Part shown: positions 1-7,434 of the stretch, piece by piece
Position numbering within the stretch: the stretch's first letter is position 1
Layout: every line of letters begins with the position of its first letter
DNA from: Actinomycetes bacterium
GTDB lineage: Bacteria > Actinomycetota > Acidimicrobiia > Acidimicrobiales > RAAP-2
NCBI GenBank assembly: GCA_021801235.1
Contig: JAJYYG010000038.1
Span: forward strand, 1 to 38,092
Reading direction: 5' to 3'
DNA: 38,092 bases
Program-made: the position numbers and the translations under genes
The notes under the pieces: generated by a model
Seen by the model: the letters and a program-made list of their open reading frames with translations, nothing else
What the model was told of the DNA's origin: nothing
Databases searched by the model: none

Positions 1-837
1 GAGCTGCCGGGCGGGACCTTCCTCATGGGCACGGACTCCGCCGAGGGGTACCCCGAGGACGGCGAAGGTCCGGTGCGCCAGGTCGACGTCGGTGCCTTCG
101 CCATCTCGGCCACCGCGGTCACCACCGCCGAGTTCGCCGAGTTCGTCGGCAGCACCGGGTACCGCACCGACGCCGAGCGGTTCGGCGCGTCCTTCGTGTT
201 CGCCGGCCTTCTCCCTGACGACTTCCCCCCCACGCGGGGCGTCGCCGCCGCGCCGTGGTGGCGCGAGGTCGAGGGGGCGAGCTGGTCGTGTCCCGAGGGC
301 CCGGGTTCCGGCGTCGGGGGCCGCGCCGACCACCCGGTGGTGCACGTGTCGTGGCACGACGCCGTGGCCTACTGCGCCTGGGCCGGTGGTCGCCTGCCCA
401 CCGAGGCCGAGTGGGAGCGGGCGGCCCGCGGAGGATTGGAGCAGGCCCGCTATCCCTGGGGCGACGAGCTGACGCCGGGAGGCGTCCACCGGTGCAACAT
501 CTGGCAGGGATCCTTCCCTGACCACAACACGGCGGAGGACGGGTTCACCGGCACCTGCCCGGTCGACACCTACGACGCCAACGGCTTCGGCCTCTACAAC
601 ATGGTGGGGAACGTGTGGGAGTGGTGCGCGGACTGGTTCGACCCGGGCGTCGCCCGGTCCGGCCAGCGGACCGACCCGCTCGGTCCGGACCACGGCGAGG
701 CGAAGGTGATGCGCGGCGGCTCGTACCTGTGCCACCGCTCCTACTGCGAGCGGTACCGGGTGGCCGCCCGCAGTTCGAACGACCCGGGAAGCTCCACCGG
801 TAACCTCGGCTTCCGACTCGCCCGGAGCGTCGCCTGA
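1..837 (+). CDS. Formylglycine-generating enzyme (sulfatase-modifying factor family), 5' truncated by window edge
   Basis: The reading frame is open from base 1 ([12 protein letters not shown], the usual start of the FGE-sulfatase fold), so the true start lies upstream. The enzyme oxidises a cysteine in type I sulfatases to C-alpha-formylglycine. Counting from the Met at base 25, the C-terminal motif [20 protein letters not shown] carries the paired cysteines C236 and C241, which in this family bind copper and do catalysis. The family motifs [28 protein letters not shown] (about residues 104-131, read in two parts) and [10 protein letters not shown] are intact, and the protein ends in the typical GNLGFR. 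Both catalytic cysteines are present, which separates it from the many FGE-fold proteins that lack them. No sulfatase gene lies in the window; one may sit upstream. The function call is firm; the N-terminus cannot be judged. Confidence 0.93.
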   Translation, partial: ELPGGTFLMGTDSAEGYPEDGEGPVRQVDVGAFAISATAVTTAEFAEFVGSTGYRTDAERFGASFVFAGLLPDDFPPTRGVAAAPWWREVEGASWSCPEGPGSGVGGRADHPVVHVSWHDAVAYCAWAGGRLPTEAEWERAARGGLEQARYPWGDELTPGGVHRCNIWQGSFPDHNTAEDGFTGTCPVDTYDANGFGLYNMVGNVWEWCADWFDPGVARSGQRTDPLGPDHGEAKVMRGGSYLCHRSYCERYRVAARSSNDPGSSTGNLGFRLARSVA

Positions 838-903
838 GCGACCCGCGGGCCGCTCAGGCCGACCGGGCGTGGGCCGACCGGGCAGGTGGAGGGGAGAGGC
901 GTC

Positions 904-2139
904 GTGCCAGGCAGTGACGACCCGGCAGTCGCCCGGACGACGGGACCACCCGCCGTCCCCCGCGCCACCCGACCGGGGTACGACCTGTTCGTCGCCCTGG
1001 CGGTCACCACCACCGCCTCCCTCCCTGTCTTCCTGGTGGCGACGCTGGCCATCGAGATCCGCCAGTCGCTCCACTTCGGGGCGAGCGCCCTCGGGATGGC
1101 GGTCAGCCTCTACTACCTCGGAGCGGCGGTGGGGTCGGTCCCCCTGAGCCGGGTCGTCGAGCGGGTCGGCGGGGTCCGCGTCCTGCGGGTCGCCTGCCTC
1201 ACCAGTGCGGCGCTGCTCGTCCTGCTGGGCACGGTCACCAGCTCGTGGCTGGTCCTGGCCGTGCTGCTGGTGCCGTGCGGTATCTCCAGCGCCGCCATCG
1301 CTCCCGCCAGCAACCTCTTCCTGGCGCGCCGGATCCGGCCGGCGCGCCAGGGCGCCGCCTTCGGCGTGAAGCAGGCCGCCATCCCGCTCGCCTCGCTGGT
1401 GGGAGGCCTGTCCGTCCCGGCGGTGGCGCTCACCCTGGGGTGGCGATGGGCGTTCCTCCTCGCCGGTGCCCTGGCGCTGGCCGCGGGCCTGCTGGTGCCC
1501 CCGTCCCGGACGCCGGCGGCGGTCCGTGCCCGGTCCCGTCCCGACGGCGGAGCCGGGGGAGTCGACGTCGTGCCGCTGGTGATCCTGGCCGCCGGGCTGG
1601 GCCTGGGGGTCTTCGCCGCCAGCGGCCTGGCCGCCTTCCTCGCCACTGCGGCGGTGTCGGCCGGGTTCGCCCGGGGGACCGCCGGCCTGATCGTGGCCGC
1701 CGCCGGCGGAGCCGCGGTGATCGTCCGGGTGGCCAGCGGAGTGCTGGCCGATCGTCGCGGCGGGCGGCACTTCCCGGTGGTGGCGACGATGCTGGCGGTC
1801 GGCGCCGTCGGCTACGGCATGGCGGCCGTGGGAGCCGGTCTCGGGGTCCGGTGGCTACTCGTCCCGGCCGCGGTGCTCGCTCTCGGGGCCGGGTGGGGAT
1901 GGAACGGGCTCTTCAACTTCGCCGTCGTCAGGACGCACATCCACGCCCCGGCCCGCGCCACCGGCATCACCCAGGTCGGCGGGCGGCTCGGCGGGGTCCT
2001 CGGGCCCCTGACCCTCGGCCTGGTGATCGACCACGCCTCCTACGCCGCCGCCTGGTCGGTCGCCACCGCGGTGGCCCTGCTCGCCGCCGGCGCGGTGCTG
2101 GTCGGTCGCCACCTGCTGGTGACCCGGCGCGCGCCGTGA
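904..2139 (+). CDS. MFS transporter, about 12 membrane segments
   Basis: This is a major facilitator superfamily permease of about 411 residues. It has two six-helix halves rich in Ala, Leu, Gly and Val, and a charged central loop (about residues 200-220) between them. The loop after helix 2 reads LSRVVERVGGVRVLR, the MFS signature-A position, and the second half repeats it as LADRRGGRHFP. I choose GTG at 904 because a GGAGGGGAG Shine-Dalgarno sequence ends 6 bases upstream; a GTG at 886 in the same frame has no such site. It follows the FGE gene after 66 bases on the same strand and may be co-transcribed with it. The substrate cannot be told from sequence; drug or metabolite export is only a family-level guess. 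Confidence 0.85.
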   Translation: MPGSDDPAVARTTGPPAVPRATRPGYDLFVALAVTTTASLPVFLVATLAIEIRQSLHFGASALGMAVSLYYLGAAVGSVPLSRVVERVGGVRVLRVACLTSAALLVLLGTVTSSWLVLAVLLVPCGISSAAIAPASNLFLARRIRPARQGAAFGVKQAAIPLASLVGGLSVPAVALTLGWRWAFLLAGALALAAGLLVPPSRTPAAVRARSRPDGGAGGVDVVPLVILAAGLGLGVFAASGLAAFLATAAVSAGFARGTAGLIVAAAGGAAVIVRVASGVLADRRGGRHFPVVATMLAVGAVGYGMAAVGAGLGVRWLLVPAAVLALGAGWGWNGLFNFAVVRTHIHAPARATGITQVGGRLGGVLGPLTLGLVIDHASYAAAWSVATAVALLAAGAVLVGRHLLVTRRAP

Positions 2140-2352
2140 CGGTCGGGGCCTCCGGCGCCGGTGGGGCGTGCCGGGGTCGCCGAGGCACGCGGCCGAGCAC
2201 CGCGAGGTCATCGCCCGGAGCCCCGAGGTGCAGAAGCGGTCGCCCCAGGTTCGCGGCCGTCGCCCACCCACGCTCCGTCGAGGTGGTTCGGAGAGGCAGC
2301 GATCCCTCGGACGCCGCGCACCTGCCCGGCAACGCCGGCCCGGCAGCGGACG

Positions 2353-2730
2353 TCAGACCTCGATCAGCGGGATCCGGGGATCGAGCCTGCGAAGATCACC
2401 GCCGTCCGAGGTGACCACCCGCTGACCGCCTCGGCGCCCGCAGATCACCACATGGGCATCGACGATCTCGGAGTTTCTGCTGGCCGCAAGCAGCCGTCCC
2501 ACGTGCGTGGCATCGACCCGGTCGAGGGGGACGACCGTTGTCGTCGGTTGGCGGACCAATCGGGCAAGGCGCACCTGGCGTTCAGGTCGACGGACCGCCT
2601 GCGCCAGGGCCGAAGCAGGCACGGTGACGGACGCGCCCGTCTGCGCTGCCCGCGCCAGGAGCACGACGACCTTCCGGACATTGCGGTCGAGGGCGATCAG
2701 CCCGCCGGCATCGAAGGTGAGACCTGGCAT
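2353..2730 (-). CDS. PIN-domain ribonuclease toxin, VapC-like
   Basis: This 125-residue protein starts MPGLTFDAGGLIAL. The early Asp (D7), the EIVDAHVVI helix with its Asp, and the C-terminal TSDGGDL segment fit the acidic metal-binding residues of a PIN-domain nuclease. VapC toxins cleave tRNA or rRNA and are held inactive by the cognate antitoxin. The ATG overlaps the stop codon of the upstream antitoxin gene as ATGA, so the two are translationally coupled in the usual antitoxin-first order. The early motif is FDAGG rather than the common DTS, so the family assignment rests on overall pattern, size and context. The RNA target is unknown. Confidence 0.8.
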   Translation of the reverse strand: MPGLTFDAGGLIALDRNVRKVVVLLARAAQTGASVTVPASALAQAVRRPERQVRLARLVRQPTTTVVPLDRVDATHVGRLLAASRNSEIVDAHVVICGRRGGQRVVTSDGGDLRRLDPRIPLIEV

Positions 2731-2990
2731 CAGGCCACCGAGCGCGTCCGTCGTTTCCGGTTCCCGAGCATCTCGTCCGCCCAGTCCTTCTCTTCCTGCG
2801 AGAGCGGACCACCGGTGTCTCGAAGCGCCTCTGCCAACATGGCACCCCATCCGGCGATGTCGTCGAGGGACACGCCGACGGCGTGCTGCACGAATCCCGA
2901 GACGCTGGACGCCTTCCCTGCCTCGACCAGCCCACGTACCCGGTCGAGCTGCTCCGCCTCGAGGGTGATCGTGATCTTCTTCGTTGCCAT
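2730..2990 (-). CDS. Ribbon-helix-helix type antitoxin paired with the PIN toxin
   Basis: This 86-residue protein begins MATKKITITLEAEQLDRVRGLV, the beta-strand plus helix of a ribbon-helix-helix DNA-binding domain. It is followed by SVSGFVQHAVGVSLDD, and the acidic C-terminal half (residues 45-80) would wrap the toxin. Family knowledge predicts that it binds its own promoter together with the toxin. The chosen ATG at 2990 is four codons inside a second in-frame ATG at 3002; MATKKITI fits the family start better. It overlaps the toxin gene by four bases. Repeated CCATAC elements lie across the start region and may be its operator. Confidence 0.78.
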   Translation of the reverse strand: MATKKITITLEAEQLDRVRGLVEAGKASSVSGFVQHAVGVSLDDIAGWGAMLAEALRDTGGPLSQEEKDWADEMLGNRKRRTRSVA

Positions 2991-3004
2991 ACCAGATACC
3001 ATAC
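2987..3004. promoter_or_regulatory. Candidate operator of the toxin-antitoxin pair
   Basis: On the plus strand CCATAC occurs at 2987-2992 and again at 2999-3004, a direct repeat with 12-base period (just over one helical turn), directly over the antitoxin start codons. Ribbon-helix-helix antitoxins commonly bind short repeats of this spacing. The placement is seen; the function is inferred. Confidence 0.35.
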
Positions 3005-3046
3005 TCCGATCTCGATCGGCCACCACCGGATGAGGCTCGACTCGGC

Positions 3047-3595
3047 TCAGAGGCCGGACAGGCCGTCGAGGCTCGTGGCGTTCCGCTCCGCCTGGTACCG
3101 AAGGATCCCTTCCGCCCCTTTGCGGCTCGACCACTCGTCCATAGTCGGCCGATGACGGTCGAAGCGCATGAGGGGAACGCCGTAGCCGCACGAGTCGGCG
3201 ATGCGCTCGACGTCGACGGCCACGATCGAACGGACCCCGACCCCCTCCGCCCCCGGAAACCGGCGGGCCAGGTCGGCGAAGGCCGGTTCCCCCGGCCGGC
3301 AGGTGCGACCGTGCCCGTGGAGGCGGACGATGCGGGGCGACCCGTCGAACGCACAGAACATCAAGACGATGCGCCCGTTGTCGCGGAGGTGGGCGATCGT
3401 CTCCACCCCGCTGCCCGTCTGGTCGAGGTACGCCACGGTGTGCCCGTCGACGACGGCCAGCTCGTCGCGGTTCCCCTTGGGCGAGCAGTTGACCAGCCCG
3501 TCGGGCGCGTCGGGCGCGGTGGCCACGAAGAACACCGGCTGGGCCACCAGCCACTCGGCCAGATGCTCGTCGATGCGCTCGTGGATGCGTCCCAT
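3047..3595 (-). CDS. Pyridoxamine 5'-phosphate oxidase-family (FMN-binding split-barrel) protein
   Basis: This is a 182-residue protein with the split-barrel pattern: AQPVFFVATAPDAPDGLVNCSPKG, then RDELAVVDGHTVAYLD, then ETIAHLRDNGRIVLMFCAF, then PRIVRLHGHGR (all within residues 18-100). Members bind FMN or F420 and reduce or oxidise small molecules, and several actinobacterial branches are uncharacterised. The C-terminal section with MRFDRHRPTMDEWSSRKG is typical of the stand-alone branch annotated as pyridoxamine 5'-phosphate oxidase family rather than true PdxH. The ATG at 3595 is the first in frame that precedes the fold. It lies between two toxin-antitoxin pairs and is divergent from the next one, with no clear functional link. 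The family call is firm; the substrate is unknown. Confidence 0.85.
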   Translation of the reverse strand: MGRIHERIDEHLAEWLVAQPVFFVATAPDAPDGLVNCSPKGNRDELAVVDGHTVAYLDQTGSGVETIAHLRDNGRIVLMFCAFDGSPRIVRLHGHGRTCRPGEPAFADLARRFPGAEGVGVRSIVAVDVERIADSCGYGVPLMRFDRHRPTMDEWSSRKGAEGILRYQAERNATSLDGLSGL

Positions 3596-3740
3596 CGACC
3601 CAGTATCCCGTGTGATGGCACCTCGGGCGCACGGTCCCGGAGCTCGGGGAGGCGAAGGGCCGCGCGACGGTCTGGTGGACCGACCCGAGGAGTGACCACG
3701 GGGTGAGCGGCGGCTGGCCATACGGCGGAGTCATCGATCC

Positions 3741-3977
3741 TTGTCGCCGACCGGACGGCGCGCCGGTCTGATCGGAGGACCCGACGTCTGGGAGGTCTCG
3801 ATGTGGCTCGACGACCTCGCGGCCGAGCCGGAGCCGCTGACGGTGCTGAGCGAGGAGTCAGGGCTGTCACGGGCACAGGTCGACGCGGTGGTCCGCTACC
3901 GGTCCGCGTTCCCCGAGGAGATCGAGGCGCGCATCGCTCTGCACCGCAGCGAGAGCGCCGCCGCGCCGGCTCGGTGA
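3741..3977 (+). CDS. DUF433-family antitoxin-like protein
   Basis: This small protein (78 residues if started at TTG 3741) has the DUF433 pattern: GLIGGPDVWEVSMWLDDL near residue 10, then LSEESGLSRAQVDAVVRYRSAFP, a helix-turn-helix-like segment that ends in a conserved EEIEARIALH. DUF433 proteins are usually the partner of a DUF5615 PIN-like protein, and that is what follows here with a GTGA overlap. The start is uncertain: no ATG or GTG is available before the conserved GG, so TTG 3741 is the best candidate. The two-gene unit is likely a toxin-antitoxin module; that role is inferred from pairing, not shown for this family member. Confidence 0.7.
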   Translation: MSPTGRRAGLIGGPDVWEVSMWLDDLAAEPEPLTVLSEESGLSRAQVDAVVRYRSAFPEEIEARIALHRSESAAAPAR

Positions 3978-4324
3978 AGCTGATCCTCGACGGGAGGTAC
4001 CCACGATCGCTGGCTGACGCCCTGGTTGGCGAGGACCTCGAGGTGGCGACGGTCGCGGAACTGGGCTTGGCGGGCAGCTCGGATGCCGCCGTGCTCGAAG
4101 CAGGCGCGACCGAGGGCTGCGCGGTGCTCACTGAGAACGTGGGCGACTTCGTACGGCTCGCATCGGAACGCCTCGCCGCCGGCCGGCACCACTGCGGCGT
4201 CCTGGTCGCCCTCTCCACGCGGTTCTCCCGTCGCCCGGCAGGGATCCCCGCCATCGCCACCGCGGTGCGATCGGTCGCATCGGAAGCCCTCGACGACCGC
4301 GTGATCTACCTCGAGCACCCGTAG
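3974..4324 (+). CDS. DUF5615 PIN-like toxin candidate
   Basis: This 116-residue protein starts at GTG 3974, overlapping the stop of the DUF433 gene as GTGA. It begins VKLILDGRYPRSLADALV, where the family normally has LLDE-x-LP. It continues with VATVAELGLAGSSDAAVLEAG and AVLTENVGDFVRLA, matching the ELGL-x-GxxD and TxDxDF blocks of DUF5615. These acidic positions are thought to form a PIN-like nuclease site. Two deviations are visible: G for the usual acid after LLD, and TENVGDF for TxDxDF, so catalytic competence is uncertain. Genes ahead and behind point the same way, but the next operon has its own control region. Confidence 0.72.
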   Translation: MKLILDGRYPRSLADALVGEDLEVATVAELGLAGSSDAAVLEAGATEGCAVLTENVGDFVRLASERLAAGRHHCGVLVALSTRFSRRPAGIPAIATAVRSVASEALDDRVIYLEHP

Positions 4325-4457
4325 CCGGCCACACCTGGGCGGAGTCGTTGGACCACCCCACTCGTCGACGCGGTCATGCCGCTCGACGACGGTGTTCTGC
4401 CGGACGGCCGCCTTGGTGCTGACGCCGCGCGCAGATGAGCGGAGCGTTCGGGAACCC

Positions 4458-4486
4458 GCTCCATCGCTCCATCGCTCCATCGCTCC
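4458..4486. repeat. Tandem 8-base repeat, 3.6 copies
   Basis: GCTCCATC is repeated without error at 4458-4465, 4466-4473 and 4474-4481, followed by GCTCC. It lies in the 261-base gap between the toxin gene and the membrane-complex operon, about 35 bases upstream of the AT-rich control region. A pure 8-base period is a replication-slippage-prone sequence; any regulatory role is unproven. Confidence 0.8.
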
Positions 4487-4516
4487 GGTACCCCTCGCGT
4501 ACGGCACCTCCGGCAA

Positions 4517-4558
4517 ACAGTCCTATCAAATGATAAAGTCACAACATCATAAAACTGT
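4517..4558. promoter_or_regulatory. AT-rich dyad region, candidate promoter/ArsR operator of the membrane-complex operon
   Basis: This segment is strikingly AT-rich inside a very GC-rich window. It contains TATCA-AA-TGATA (4524-4535), a second dyad ATGAT (4530-4534) with ATCAT (4546-4550), and an outer ACAGT (4517-4521) with ACTGT (4554-4558). ArsR-family regulators bind AT-rich inverted repeats of this kind, and an ArsR gene closes the operon at 12190. In M. tuberculosis the homologous regulator Rv0081 controls its own locus. TAAAGT at 4534-4539 could serve as a -10 box, but no good -35 is visible. The dyads are seen; the binding protein is inferred. Confidence 0.55.
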
Positions 4559-4585
4559 CAGCTACATCGATCGGAGGGAGCAACC

Positions 4586-4828
4586 ATGTGGCGAGGTGAG
4601 AGGCGACATCCGATCCCGACCCGGTGCGATCGGCCCGAAGGGCCGCGTCCGGCCCGGGGCGGCGCCGGGTTCGAGCGCGACGCCTCGCCGCCGCGGGCGC
4701 TCTGCACGAGCTGCTGGCGCTGTGTGCGGGCCGCCGGAGGGCCCTACGGCCCGCGGTGCCCGCGCTGCGGGTCCCGGCTGCCCCAGGGGGACGCCGGGCG
4801 CCCGGCGCGTCGGCGGGTCCCGGCGTGA
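4586..4828 (+). CDS. Small zinc-ribbon-like protein heading the operon
   Basis: This 80-residue ORF has the clearest translation signal of the operon: GGAGGGAG at 4573-4580, five bases before the ATG. The C-terminal half holds five cysteines in CTSCWRC and RCPRCG, a CxxC...CxxC layout that could bind one zinc or an iron-sulfur cluster. The first half is Arg/Pro-rich and featureless. I do not recognise a family. It is the first cistron after the AT-rich control region and its stop overlaps the next start as GTGA. It could be a regulatory or assembly protein, or a leader whose translation opens the downstream genes. Codon bias is hard to judge at this length, so a non-coding leader is the main alternative. 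Confidence 0.5.
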   Translation: MWRGERRHPIPTRCDRPEGPRPARGGAGFERDASPPRALCTSCWRCVRAAGGPYGPRCPRCGSRLPQGDAGRPARRRVPA

Positions 4829-4875
4829 ACTGTCCCCCGGTGACCACGGCGGCGCGGATGCGGGTGCTGCGGTGA
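4825..4875 (+). CDS. Micro-ORF (16 residues) in operon leader
   Basis: GTG at 4825 overlaps the preceding stop as GTGA and encodes VNCPPVTTAARMRVLR. Its own stop overlaps the next GTG in the same way. It resembles no known peptide. Its only support is its place in an unbroken chain of overlapping stop/start codons, so it may be a coupling device or chance. Confidence 0.25.
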   Translation: MNCPPVTTAARMRVLR

Positions 4876-4934
4876 CGGCTGGCCGGGGCGCGGCGGCGGA
4901 CCCGCCCGCGGCCGACCGGCGACCGCGCAGGTGA
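4872..4934 (+). CDS. Micro-ORF (20 residues) in operon leader
   Basis: GTG at 4872 overlaps the previous stop as GTGA, and the TGA at 4932-4934 overlaps the start of the small-subunit gene at 4931. The peptide is Ala/Arg/Pro-rich and unrecognised. The small-subunit gene has no visible Shine-Dalgarno sequence, so ribosomes ending here may be what starts it. Confidence 0.25.
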   Translation: MTAGRGAAADPPAADRRPRR

Positions 4935-5416
4935 CGCTCCGGACCGCGGTTCGGACCATCCTCCACCCCCACACCGCGACCGAGGATCTCGGGCCTCCTC
5001 CCCGCCCCGATCCGGGCGCCCGCCGGCTGGCCGGGTCGCTCCAGGTCCGCCACGTCGACGCCGGGTCGTGCAACGGCTGCGAGCTCGAGATCACCTCCGC
5101 GTTCGGTCCCGTCTACGACGCCGAGCGGTTCGGAGCCAGGCTGGTCGCCTCCCCGCGCCACGCCGACGCCCTGGTGGTCACCGGTCCGGTCACCCGCAAC
5201 ATGGCCGGGCCGCTGGCGAAGACGTACGACGCCATGCCGGAGCCGCGGATGGTGGTCGCCGTCGGCGACTGCGCCCGGGACTGCGGGGTGTTCCGGGGTG
5301 GCTACGGCGTCGAGGGAGCCGTGGCGGAGGTCGTCCCGGTGGACGTTGCCGTCGCCGGCTGTCCCCCCCATCCTGAAGCGATCACCAAGGCGCTACGGGG
5401 CCTCACCGGACGGTGA
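4931..5416 (+). CDS. NuoB/HyfI-like iron-sulfur small subunit of hydrogenase-related complex (Rv0082-like)
   Basis: This 161-residue protein is the small subunit that carries the cluster nearest the active site in group 4 hydrogenases and complex I. Its ligand set is complete: C47 and C50 in DAGSCNGCELE, C114 in VGDCARDCG, and C144 in GCPPHPEA, which together hold one [4Fe-4S] cluster. The HADALVVTGPVTRNM stretch (residues 77-91) is typical of the HycG/HyfI branch. Length, order and neighbours match M. tuberculosis Rv0082. The start is GTG at 4931; an in-frame stop at 4841-4843 limits the gene upstream. It faces the cytoplasm at the membrane and docks the large subunit encoded at 10506. It overlaps the next gene as GTGA. 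Confidence 0.9.
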   Translation: MTLRTAVRTILHPHTATEDLGPPPRPDPGARRLAGSLQVRHVDAGSCNGCELEITSAFGPVYDAERFGARLVASPRHADALVVTGPVTRNMAGPLAKTYDAMPEPRMVVAVGDCARDCGVFRGGYGVEGAVAEVVPVDVAVAGCPPHPEAITKALRGLTGR

Positions 5417-7434
5417 GCAACCTCAGCCTGGTCATCACGGCCACCGCCGGCTGCGCCGCGGCAATCGCCGGGGGCTCGTTGCCGCCCAAGGCACGAGTGC
5501 TTGCGGCCGTGGCGCTCACCTGGGTGGCCAGCGCGGGCGCCCTGGTCGGGGCCGTGACCGTGCTCCACACCGGCCGTCCGCTGGTGCTGAGCTCGTCCCG
5601 GATCCTCCCGCTGACCGGCACCACGCTGGTCCTCGAGCCGCTCGGGGCGGTCTTCGTCGTCGTGACCGCGGTGGTGGCCGTCGCCGCGAGCCTCTACTGG
5701 CTCGGCTACGCCAGCCACGGCCTGTCGACGCGCACGGCGTCGGCCACCCTGCCGGTCTTCGTCACAAGCATGCTGCTGGTCCCGGCATCCGGGAGCGTGG
5801 CCACCTTCCTCTGGCTGTGGGAGATGATGGCGCTCTCGTCGCTGGTGCTCGTCCTGGTCGACCAGCGAGAGCGCGAGGAGGCACGGAGCGCCGCCGGGTG
5901 GTACGCGGTGATGACGCACGTCGGGGCAGCGGCGATCCTCTTCGCCCTGGTGATGATCTCGGCGCACGCCGGCGGTCAGACCTTCGCCGCCATCCGCGCC
6001 CACGCCGGGCACCTGCCCGGTGCGGTTCGCAACGTCGCCTTCGTGCTCGCCCTCGTCGGCTTCTCCTCGAAAGCCGGGGCGGTGCCCTTCCACGTCTGGC
6101 TGCCGAAGGCCCATCCCGAGGCGCCCAGCCCGGTCTCGGCGCTGATGTCAGGGGCGATGGTCAACCTCGGGATCTACGGCATCGTGCTGGTGGGCGACGA
6201 GCTGCTCGGCGGGGGGCCGGTCTGGTGGTGGCTGACGGTGCTCGCCCTGGGGGTCGTCTCCGCCCTGTTCGGCGCCCTGCAGGCGGCGACCAGCACCGAC
6301 CTGAAGCGGCTGCTGGCCTACTCGACCGCCGACAACATGGGCCTCGTCCTCATCGCCGTGGGCGCGTCGGGGCTGTTCGCCTCCACCGGCCATCCGGTCA
6401 TCGCCGCCATCGCCCTGGTGTCAGCGCTCCTGCTGGTGGTGAACCATGCCGCGTTCAAGGGCAGCCTGTTCCTCTCGGCCGGCTCCGTCCAGGTGGCGAC
6501 GGGCACCCGCGACCTCGACCGTCTGGGGGGGCTGATGCGGTCGATGCCGGTGACCGGGGCGGTCTTCGTGGTCGGCGGACTCGCCATCGCCGCGCTTCCC
6601 CCGCTCAACGGGTTCGTCGGCGAGTGGCTGCTGTTCCAGAGCTTGCTGCACGGACTGCCCACGTCCAGCACGGCCGTCGCCGTCGCCGTGCCGGTGGGGG
6701 TGGGAGCACTCGCCCTCACCGGCGGGCTCACCGCCGCGGCGTTCGTGAAGGCGATCGGCGTGGGATTCCTCGGACGGCCCCGGTCGGAGGGGGCGGCCAC
6801 CGCACACGAGGTCCCGCACACCATGCAGTTCGGCGCCGGGTTGCTGGCGGCGGCGTGCGTGGTCCTCGGCGTGGGCCCGACGGTGGTGGTGCCGGCCCTC
6901 GATCGGGCGGCGGTCGAGGTGGTGCCCGGGGCACCGGCACACTCGGTGCTTGCCTCGGCCGACGTGCGACTGAGCGGGCTCCAGGGCATGCTCGACCCCG
7001 CCTTGCTGGCGGCCGGCCTGGCCGTTGCCATCGTCGCCGTGCTCGGCTTCCGCCGGCTGGCCCAGTGTCGGTTCCGCCCCCGCCTGCCCGTTCGGAGCAT
7101 CGAACCGTGGGGGTGCGGACGCGAGCTGCAGACCGCTCGCATGCAGTACACCGCCACCTCGTTCGCGGAGCCGCTCCAGCAGGTGTTCGACGACGTGCTG
7201 CGTCCCGATCGCGATCTCAATGTCAGCCATCTGGCCGAATCGCGCTACTACACGGAGAAGATCGCCTACCGGACCTCGATTGGCGACGTCATCGAGCACG
7301 ACGTCTACCGACCGGTGATCCGCGGCGTGCACCTGTGGGGCCACCTGGGCCGTGGACTGCAGAACGGGAGCGTGCACCGTTACCTCGCCTATGGGTTGGT
7401 GGCGCTCGTGGTGATCATGCTGGTGATGGTATGA
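5413..7434 (+). CDS. HyfB/NuoL-like proton-translocating membrane subunit (Rv0083-like)
   Basis: This 673-residue polytopic protein belongs to the NuoL/M/N and Mrp antiporter family, HyfB/HycC branch. Residues about 70-420 form the proton-channel core, with the helix-5 glutamate in WLWEMMALSS (E137), the helix-7 lysine in GFSSKAGAVPFHVWLPKAHPEAP (K220, read in parts), and the downstream SALMSGAMVNLGIYG block. The C-terminal tail WGCGRELQTARMQYTATSFA is characteristic of HyfB-type subunits. It would move protons (or possibly sodium) across the membrane, driven by electron transfer in the soluble arm. The GTG start overlaps the previous stop as GTGA. Size and order match Rv0083. Confidence 0.9.
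   Translation: MSNLSLVITATAGCAAAIAGGSLPPKARVLAAVALTWVASAGALVGAVTVLHTGRPLVLSSSRILPLTGTTLVLEPLGAVFVVVTAVVAVAASLYWLGYASHGLSTRTASATLPVFVTSMLLVPASGSVATFLWLWEMMALSSLVLVLVDQREREEARSAAGWYAVMTHVGAAAILFALVMISAHAGGQTFAAIRAHAGHLPGAVRNVAFVLALVGFSSKAGAVPFHVWLPKAHPEAPSPVSALMSGAMVNLGIYGIVLVGDELLGGGPVWWWLTVLALGVVSALFGALQAATSTDLKRLLAYSTADNMGLVLIAVGASGLFASTGHPVIAAIALVSALLLVVNHAAFKGSLFLSAGSVQVATGTRDLDRLGGLMRSMPVTGAVFVVGGLAIAALPPLNGFVGEWLLFQSLLHGLPTSSTAVAVAVPVGVGALALTGGLTAAAFVKAIGVGFLGRPRSEGAATAHEVPHTMQFGAGLLAAACVVLGVGPTVVVPALDRAAVEVVPGAPAHSVLASADVRLSGLQGMLDPALLAAGLAVAIVAVLGFRRLAQCRFRPRLPVRSIEPWGCGRELQTARMQYTATSFAEPLQQVFDDVLRPDRDLNVSHLAESRYYTEKIAYRTSIGDVIEHDVYRPVIRGVHLWGHLGRGLQNGSVHRYLAYGLVALVVIMLVMV

Noticed and set aside
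2161-3033. Plus-strand open frame of 290 codons after the MFS gene
   Set aside because: It is antisense to the coupled PIN toxin and ribbon-helix-helix antitoxin, whose overlap and motifs are convincing.
4458-4486. A CRISPR-like array
   Set aside because: The unit is only 8 bases with no spacers; it is a simple tandem repeat, and no cas gene is present.
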